Made by a program: the position numbers and the translations under genes. DNA of 34,091 bases from CAZDGK01 sp964505035 (GTDB taxonomy: Bacteria; Patescibacteriota; Saccharimonadia; UBA4664), in contig CAZDGK010000009.1 in NCBI GenBank assembly GCA_964505035.1, positions 1 to 34,091 on the forward strand, given 5' to 3'. The notes below the pieces were generated by a model. It saw only the letters and a list, made by a program, of their open reading frames with translations. It had not been told where the DNA came from and made no database searches. Below are positions 29,538 to 34,091 of the stretch, piece after piece (within the stretch, counting starts at the first letter, position 1; each line of letters begins with the position of its first letter).

Positions 29538-29969
29538 TTAGGAGTGGATGTTCAGGCAGACGGTACCGATGGTGGTGCCGTAGGACATGAACTCGCCGCA
29601 GACGTGACCGGTCCTGGCGGTGCCGTGGATACCGGAGTACCAGGCTCGGTAGCCGTAGGTGCGGCCGGTGCCGGAGTAGGTGTAGTACGTCGCGTAGGCG
29701 TTGCCATACGTGTCGTAGAAGGTCACCTTCTCGCGCGGGTAGTCGACCCAGGGGCCATTCCAGCTGCCGATGGTGTTATTGACGTAGAGGCCACTGCCGT
29801 TGACGCTAAAGCAGTATTGGCCGAGCGGTGCTGTTCCAATGGTCTTGGTGTAGGTGCACCAAGTAGCACTAGCGTTAGCGGTGGCGGGCATGGCGATGGA
29901 CGCACCGACGAGACCGAACAGGACGAAACCAGACATGGCGAGACGCTGGACGCGTTGTTTGATGGACAT
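29538..29969 (-). CDS. Small secreted Cys-containing protein, function unknown
   Basis: A 143-aa product with a signal peptide (hydrophobic core MSGFVLFGLVGASIAM, probable cleavage after ANASA, about 35). The mature domain of about 108 residues is rich in Tyr, Gly and Thr and has four Cys (near 38, 53, 123 and 138), compatible with two disulfides. The pattern suggests a compact beta-sheet protein, reminiscent of small secreted actinobacterial proteins, but no family is assigned. AAAGGAG lies 7 nt before the ATG at 29969. It has its own promoter and a two-way terminator. It shares layout and export with the 1931-2518 product but not sequence. Confidence 0.8.
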   Translation of the reverse strand: MSIKQRVQRLAMSGFVLFGLVGASIAMPATANASATWCTYTKTIGTAPLGQYCFSVNGSGLYVNNTIGSWNGPWVDYPREKVTFYDTYGNAYATYYTYSGTGRTYGYRAWYSGIHGTARTGHVCGEFMSYGTTIGTVCLNIHS

Positions 29970-30020
29970 GCGAGCTCCTTTCCGCTACCCCAAGGGGTGT
30001 TTCGTTGTTGTTGCAATTGT

Positions 30021-30050
30021 TTCATACACCTTTGACACCGGGTTCGTCAA
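30021..30050 (-). promoter_or_regulatory. Probable promoter of the 29538-29969 gene
   Basis: TTGACG (30050-30045), 18-nt spacer, TATGAA (30026-30021). The leader is about 45 nt. Confidence 0.55.
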
Positions 30051-30118
30051 CGGAATTTGGGCCAAGCGGCGCTCGACATCGGAGTTCAAATATGTTAATT
30101 TACTTGGGTTATACGCAT

Positions 30119-30195
30119 GGTCCCATCGTCTAGCGGTTTAGGACATCGCCCTCTCAAGGCGAAGATCACGGGTTCGAATCCCGTTGGGACTACCA
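30119..30195 (+). tRNA. tRNA-Glu, anticodon CTC
   Basis: Complete cloverleaf: acceptor GGTCCCA/TGGGACT, anticodon stem TCGCC/GGCGA with loop CTCTCAA (anticodon CTC, reads GAG), T arm ACGGG-TTCGAAT-CCCGT. The CCA end is encoded. The first acceptor pair is G-U. A T-rich run follows within 15 nt. Confidence 0.96.
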
Positions 30196-30209
30196 AGGAA
30201 TTATTTTTC

Positions 30210-31355
30210 TCAGTCTAAAACCGTAGTAGCCTGCGGGCTGGCCACTAACTGCACGGCCGCGCCGGCGATCAGGGCCAGGGATACGATAATAACGGCCGTG
30301 GCGGTGGTGAGGTTGGGTATGGTGAGCATGATGATAAGCGCGAGGGCCAGCAGGCCACCCCAGAACCACAGTCGGTACTGGCGGATCCAGACGCGGGCCG
30401 TGGTCCAGGCGCGGTAGGCCTGGGTGGTTTGCAGTTGCGGTAAATGCAAAGCGGTGCGTACGGCTTGGCTCCAGTGGAAGGGCGCTGCTAGCAGGCCTAG
30501 GACGGTTAGGATAGCGGCGGCTAGCATGGCCCACCACAAACTGTGTTGGAGGGGGGTGTAGAAGGCTTGGTAAACCACTTGGGCGGCCGGCTCAAACTGC
30601 TGGTCGGGCAGGCCGTTTAGGTAATTGGTGGAGGCGATTTTAAAGCCGATGAGGGTAATGGCGGCTGCCAGTAAGCTGAGCGCGCCTAGTGCTACGACGG
30701 CCCGGCGGCGGGTGTTGGTGACGGCTACGGCCAGCAGGGCCAGCGCCAGCGTGACGTACGGCAGGTAGCCGGCGGCGTTGGTGACGGCCAGATACAGTTG
30801 ATGCAGAGAAGCTTGACGCGACTTTAGGTCCACGGCCAGGTCGCTGACGCGCTGCTGTTGCTCGGGCGTGAGGGCAGCCTGGTCGCCGCCTAGCGCGGCC
30901 CGAACTTGTTGCACCACCGGCGCCAGCTTCACCAGGCTGCCGGCCCGCGACTGATTGGGTGGCCGCTGGATGGCGCTGATGAGCGCGGCGTGGGCCTGGC
31001 TGTTAACCGTCACCCACGCGCTGTTGGCGGCGTCGCTCTGGATGATGCGGGTGGCGGCTTGGGTGAGGCGCGCTTGGGCGGCGTCGATGAGCGTGGGAAT
31101 GATGGCCTGCGCTTTGGGCGGCAGCACGTCTTTGAGGGCGTCCGCCGCGCCGGTTTTGTCGAGTAGCTGATCGACGGTGTAGGTGCCCAGGGCCGCCGCC
31201 ACGGTTGGGTTTTGGCTGAGCGGCCCGACGATGCCCAGGTAGCCGGGGGTCGAAATAATATGCGCGTCCAGGTAGTGCGCGGAGAGCGTGGCCACTAGCG
31301 CCAGCGCGGCTAACGTGGCCAGTGTGTACGAGCTAATTGAACGCACTAGGCGCAT
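30210..31355 (-). CDS. Actinobacterial-type integral membrane protein, function unknown
   Basis: A 381-aa protein with one N-terminal membrane segment (about 9-27) and an extracytoplasmic helical domain of about 165 residues (STPGYLGIVGPLSQNP, then LPPKAQAIIPTLIDAAQ and SAWVTVNSQAHAALISAI). Four membrane segments follow (near 200-220, 224-244, 278-298 and 332-370, the last possibly a pair). The N-TM, exported-domain, C-TM order and the PL-x-x-NP and W-x-x-x-N-x-x-AH motifs match a family of uncharacterised membrane proteins I know from Actinobacteria. The ATG at 31355 is preceded by GGGGGG 6 nt upstream. It converges on the tRNA gene with a 14-nt gap. Confidence 0.8.
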   Translation of the reverse strand: MRLVRSISSYTLATLAALALVATLSAHYLDAHIISTPGYLGIVGPLSQNPTVAAALGTYTVDQLLDKTGAADALKDVLPPKAQAIIPTLIDAAQARLTQAATRIIQSDAANSAWVTVNSQAHAALISAIQRPPNQSRAGSLVKLAPVVQQVRAALGGDQAALTPEQQQRVSDLAVDLKSRQASLHQLYLAVTNAAGYLPYVTLALALLAVAVTNTRRRAVVALGALSLLAAAITLIGFKIASTNYLNGLPDQQFEPAAQVVYQAFYTPLQHSLWWAMLAAAILTVLGLLAAPFHWSQAVRTALHLPQLQTTQAYRAWTTARVWIRQYRLWFWGGLLALALIIMLTIPNLTTATAVIIVSLALIAGAAVQLVASPQATTVLD

Positions 31356-31488
31356 GGCAACCCCCCTGGTCTACTCCCCTATCTAAGGGCGTGGGTGGAT
31401 GGAAGTATATGGGGATAATTCCAGATGTCGGATGGCTCGAGTTGAATTATAGTTGGGGTGCGGATACTTGTAGCTCGAGGAGGTGCAT

Positions 31489-31857
31489 GTGACCGAGCGT
31501 GGTCAAACAATGCCATACGGGCCTGAGTTTGGTGTAGCTGACCTGCTGAGGCGATTGGCAGTAGTGGAGGTGATGTCGCGTGAGGCAAAGGTGCTGCTTG
31601 AGGACGTCCTCGATTTGTACAGCACTGGCGCTCACGACCCCAGCCAACTCGACGAGCTGGACCTGATGGTGGTCACACTGTTGCGGCTAAACGGCCGGCC
31701 TGAGCGAGCGGCCAATCTGGCCGGCGACTTGCTGCTGGCTGATACGCGCCGGGGCCAGCCCAACTCCGCCTACACCACCAGAGTGCAGGCGGAGCGCATC
31801 AAATCAATTCAGGCGATGTGCCAGCGGATGCGCCGGGCCATCGTACGGTACATGTAA
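31489..31857 (+). CDS. Orphan 122-aa helical protein, function unknown
   Basis: No family is recognised. The GTG at 31489 is chosen because GGAGG lies 5 nt upstream; a GTG at 31483 overlaps that site. An ATG at 31487 is followed at once by TGA. The product is almost all helix (GVADLLRRLAVVEVMSREAK, LDELDLMVVTLLRLNG and PERAANLAGDLLLADTRRG), and ends with basic residues (RIKSIQAMCQRMRRAIVRYM). A short helix-repeat or adaptor fold is likely. It is a stand-alone unit with its own terminator. Confidence 0.7.
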   Translation: MTERGQTMPYGPEFGVADLLRRLAVVEVMSREAKVLLEDVLDLYSTGAHDPSQLDELDLMVVTLLRLNGRPERAANLAGDLLLADTRRGQPNSAYTTRVQAERIKSIQAMCQRMRRAIVRYM

Positions 31858-31868
31858 CGCCAAGCAAG

Positions 31869-31898
31869 GCCCTGGCCGGGTTTCCGGTCAGGGCTTGT
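31869..31898 (+). terminator. Terminator of the 31489 gene
   Basis: GCCCTG/CAGGGC outer arms plus CCGG/CCGG inner pairing around GTTT, then TTGT. Confidence 0.7.
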
Positions 31899-31918
31899 AA
31901 CATGGTCTGGTATGAAAT

Positions 31919-31947
31919 GACCCCGACTGGAATGCCCAGTCGGGGTC
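31919..31947 (-). terminator. Terminator of the 31966-33132 gene
   Basis: 12-bp perfect arms GACCCCGACTGG and CCAGTCGGGGTC with a 5-nt loop, followed on the minus strand by TCATTTCAT. Confidence 0.8.
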
Positions 31948-31965
31948 GGTGATGGGTCTCGCTGA

Positions 31966-33132
31966 CTAGTTGGTCAGCACCAGCATGATCATGCCGAGCA
32001 TTGACCAGTCCACCAGGGACTGGCGGCGAAGTTCGCCCAGCGTTGAGAGCTCAACGTAGGTTTGCTCGGTGTCCTCGGCCACGCCATAGGCGGTGCCGTA
32101 GCGGTCGCGCAGGAAGTCCAGCTCAGCGTCGGTCAGTTCGGCCGAGTAGAGATGGGCCTGGTGGATGGACAATGTGGCCACCATTTGGCGCGCGCCATGC
32201 ACGGTGAAGCGGCTGGCCTCGAGCAGCAGGCCGGTTTCCTGGTAGCACTCTTCGGCGGCCAGGGCGCGGGTGTCGCCGACGGCGCCGGCGGTCTTGGAAC
32301 CGCCCGGAACCTCATAGACGTAGCCACGCAGCGTGGGGGTACGGTACTCGCGGATGAGCACCACCACGCTGTCGTCGAGCTGCTTGGCTCGCTGGTAGAG
32401 GACGATGGTGGAGATGTCGGGCCGGGAGAGCAGGATTTCATTGCTCTTGGTGCGACCCTCGGCTGTCACCATCACCTCGGCGTGCAGCGCCCAGAAGAAG
32501 TTGGGCCGGGCGGGTGTGCCAAACGACCAAACTACCCGGGCGTGCTCCAGCGTGTTGCCAGCGGCGCGCAGAGCGCTGTACCAGCGCTGGAAACGCGCCA
32601 TGGTCCAGATGGATAGCGGTACTTCCCGCTCGCCGCCGGTGCGCCAGGCGCCCTCGCCCACCATGTCGAGCGCCAGCCCGACGGTGGAGCGCAGGTTGTT
32701 GGCGTTGGGCGCGCCGTATTTGGCGGCGTAGTGCAGCAGGTAGCGGACCTTGTGCGCATTGTCTGGCGCACCGATGACGACCTTGCCGGAATTTTCCCAG
32801 CGACCCCATTCGACGTTGGTGGTCAGGCCGGGCAGCTGGTCGTCGCGCGGGACCCAGAACAGGATGACGTCGGCCATGTGCATGTGCCGCTCTTCCCATT
32901 CGACTTGTTCCATGTACGCTTCGCCGGACAGGCTGGGCTGTCGGGGCCCGCGCGGTTCCGGAACGAAGATCACGCCGTCGTAGCCGAGTTCCTCGGCGAT
33001 CTGAATCGCGTCACGGCGCCAGGACTGACTGCCATCGCGGGGCGACGGACCGGCCAGGAAGATGGCTTTGGTGTAGCCATCGGGCGCTGATTCGTGAGCG
33101 TAGACGACGTGCGGTTTGGACTTGGTTTGCAA
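31966..33132 (-). CDS. Nucleoside 2-deoxyribosyltransferase-like / Nudix fusion protein
   Basis: A 388-aa two-domain protein. The first part (about 15-150) resembles the Nuc_deoxyrib_tr2 family: AIFLAGPSPRDGSQSWRRDA, VIFVPEPRG, EWEERHMHMADVILFWVPRD, LTTNVEWGRWE. The second part (about 235-388) is Nudix-like, with EVPGGSKTAG and the helix AAEECYQETGLLL. The Nudix consensus Arg is replaced and the first Glu of EE is Gln. I recall proteins with this same order in Streptomyces and relatives. Ligand unknown; a nucleotide or ADP-ribose derivative is plausible. The start is a TTG at 33132, with GAGAGG 7 nt upstream; the frame is open further up but without initiation signals. Strand composition differs from neighbouring core genes. 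Confidence 0.8.
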   Translation of the reverse strand: MQTKSKPHVVYAHESAPDGYTKAIFLAGPSPRDGSQSWRRDAIQIAEELGYDGVIFVPEPRGPRQPSLSGEAYMEQVEWEERHMHMADVILFWVPRDDQLPGLTTNVEWGRWENSGKVVIGAPDNAHKVRYLLHYAAKYGAPNANNLRSTVGLALDMVGEGAWRTGGEREVPLSIWTMARFQRWYSALRAAGNTLEHARVVWSFGTPARPNFFWALHAEVMVTAEGRTKSNEILLSRPDISTIVLYQRAKQLDDSVVVLIREYRTPTLRGYVYEVPGGSKTAGAVGDTRALAAEECYQETGLLLEASRFTVHGARQMVATLSIHQAHLYSAELTDAELDFLRDRYGTAYGVAEDTEQTYVELSTLGELRRQSLVDWSMLGMIMLVLTN

Positions 33133-33190
33133 GGTCTCCCCTCTCGGGTCAAGGTGCTTGCGGGTGTGCGGCCGTTCGGCCGACTGGTGT

Positions 33191-33196
33191 ATTATA
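33191..33196 (-). promoter_or_regulatory. -10 box of the deoxyribosyltransferase/Nudix gene
   Basis: Perfect TATAAT preceded by TTG; leader about 50 nt. No clear -35 box. Confidence 0.45.
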
Positions 33197-33215
33197 CAAT
33201 AATTCTTGACTAATG

Positions 33216-34091
33216 CTATGGTTTTGCGATGGCGGACTTGAAGGCGGCGTAGGCTGGCTTGGCCGAACCATCGGCACGGAGCAGGCCAAAGAAGTTTTCC
33301 TTGTCGCTGGGACTGGTGCCGACGTCTTGGAAGCTGTACCAGAACAAAGGTCCGGCCCAGGTAAATTTGCGATAGGCGGTGATAGCGTCGGTGACCATTT
33401 TGGCCTGGAGAGCCTCGGTGACCTGCCAGCCGCCCTGGAGTGGCCACTCGCCGACTGCGGCGGTGTGGTCGGGACCGTTGGTGGGTGCGCCGTATTCGGT
33501 GAGCCAGATTTTTTTGATGCCGTCACCATTGGCGGCCATGAGGCCATGCATGGCGCTGGCTTGGCCCCAGGCGCCTTGCGGGTAGGCATTGGCCGGCGTG
33601 AAGGGATATGAGTAGGGGTGATGCGCCACGCCGTCGAAGGAACCTTTGGCGCCGGCTTGGTAGAGGGCGGCCAGGAAAGTGGGCGGCGAGAGATTGGCCC
33701 CGCCATCGCTAGCTGGAGCGGTCCCGCCGGTGAGGACGGTGGCGGCGGGGTCGGCGTGTTTGATGGCCGGATAGGCGGCCTTGAGCAGGCTGGTATAGGC
33801 GACGGGGTCGGCCTTGGGGCGGAAGAAATTGGCCGTGTTGGGCTCGTTCCAGACTTCCCAGGCGATGACTCCCTGAGCGTGGTAGCGGGCTACAGCGGCG
33901 GCGGCGAAGGTAGCGAAGTCGGCCGGGTTGGCTGGTCCGCACATCGGCGAGTCGGTGCAGTCGCCACGGCGGGCCCAGGCTGGTGTGTAGTCGAGGATGC
34001 CGAGTGACTCGAAGCCCCGGGCGTGGGCGGCGGCGGCGACGCGGTCGTAGGCCGACCAGTCAAACTGACCGCGGCCGGCGGCTTCGATGTT
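33216..34091 (-). CDS. Glycoside hydrolase, cellulase-like TIM barrel (5' end cut by window edge)
   Basis: The 291 visible residues are the C-terminal two thirds or more of a clan-A glycosidase related to GH5/GH39. FDWSAYDRVAAAAHARGF and LGILDYTPAWARRGD fit the first half of the barrel. IAWEVWNEPNTANFF carries the acid/base Glu, FDGVAHHPYSYPFTP is an aromatic substrate loop, and IWLTEYGAPT carries the nucleophile Glu. The end is GPLFWYSFQDVG and a C-terminal AYAAFKSAIAKP. Both catalytic Glu are present. The substrate cannot be fixed; beta-linked glucan or xylan is typical of relatives. The N-terminus, and any signal peptide, lie beyond 34091. Confidence 0.88.
   Translation of the reverse strand, partial: NIEAAGRGQFDWSAYDRVAAAAHARGFESLGILDYTPAWARRGDCTDSPMCGPANPADFATFAAAAVARYHAQGVIAWEVWNEPNTANFFRPKADPVAYTSLLKAAYPAIKHADPAATVLTGGTAPASDGGANLSPPTFLAALYQAGAKGSFDGVAHHPYSYPFTPANAYPQGAWGQASAMHGLMAANGDGIKKIWLTEYGAPTNGPDHTAAVGEWPLQGGWQVTEALQAKMVTDAITAYRKFTWAGPLFWYSFQDVGTSPSDKENFFGLLRADGSAKPAYAAFKSAIAKP

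Noticed and set aside
33133..33447. N-terminal extension of the deoxyribosyltransferase/Nudix protein
   Set aside because: The frame stays open but the extension is Arg/His-rich, overlaps the glycosidase gene and its promoter gap, and has no ribosome-binding site; the TTG at 33132 fits the family start.
1..34091. Recoded UGA (Gly) as in Gracilibacteria/Absconditabacteria
   Set aside because: Genes end in TGA (for example 1862, 15722, 27134), no coding region needs UGA read-through, and RF2 is present.
1..34091. Insertion sequences, prophage, integrons or CRISPR arrays
   Set aside because: No transposase, integrase, phage structural gene or regularly spaced direct repeat was found on either strand.

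Overview
The window is GC-rich, mostly bacterial housekeeping sequence. Several traits point to a Patescibacteria (CPR) genome, most likely a high-GC Candidatus Saccharibacteria relative: the DEAD-box helicase has the short Ser/Arg/Gly N-terminus I associate with that group, a two-AAA Clp ATPase carries its own membrane anchor, one surface protein ends in an LPDTG sortase signal, and small orphan genes sit between core genes. UGA is used as an ordinary stop and RF2 (prfB) is present, which excludes the UGA-recoded CPR lineages. The placement is inference from gene content; no rRNA lies in the window.

Layout. 1-520: 5' part of ftsE. 612-2518: an orphan gene, a DinB/maleylpyruvate-isomerase-like protein and a secreted protein. 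2596-9412: prfB, the LPDTG surface protein, a class A penicillin-binding protein and topA, all on the minus strand. 9641-10855: DEAD-box helicase. 10993-14161: an orphan gene, the membrane-anchored Clp ATPase and its small membrane partner. 14247-15780: a leader with an intrinsic terminator before a secreted lytic transglycosylase, then two orphan small genes. 15859-18020: dus, dprA and a candidate non-coding RNA. 18078-21908: an orphan gene, a THUMP methyltransferase, a Nudix protein coupled to a 23-residue Lys-rich peptide, an EamA transporter and pth. 21983-26606: an orphan gene, then the five-gene operon scpA-scpB-rluB-dac-der. 26742-29969: an orphan gene, a response regulator, a histidine kinase and a secreted Cys protein. 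30119-34091: tRNA-Glu(CTC), an actinobacterial-type membrane protein, an orphan gene, a deoxyribosyltransferase-like/Nudix fusion and the 3' part of a glycoside hydrolase.

The genes fall into a few themes: envelope building and remodelling (ftsE, PBP1A, DD-carboxypeptidase, transglycosylase, LPDTG protein, sensor kinase); chromosome handling (scpAB, topA, dprA); and translation and RNA (prfB, pth, der, rluB, dus, THUMP methyltransferase, helicase, tRNA-Glu).

Two transcription-unit styles can be read directly. Many housekeeping genes have a -10 hexamer, often with an upstream TG, about 6-11 nt from the start codon, which predicts leaderless or near-leaderless mRNAs. Orphan and secreted-protein genes usually have -35 and -10 boxes 17 nt apart, a real leader, a strong Shine-Dalgarno and a private terminator. 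No transposase, integrase, CRISPR array or phage gene was seen. The most novel-looking items are the candidate RNA at 17790-18020, with an anti-Shine-Dalgarno loop, the membrane-tethered Clp pair, and the scattered orphan cassettes.
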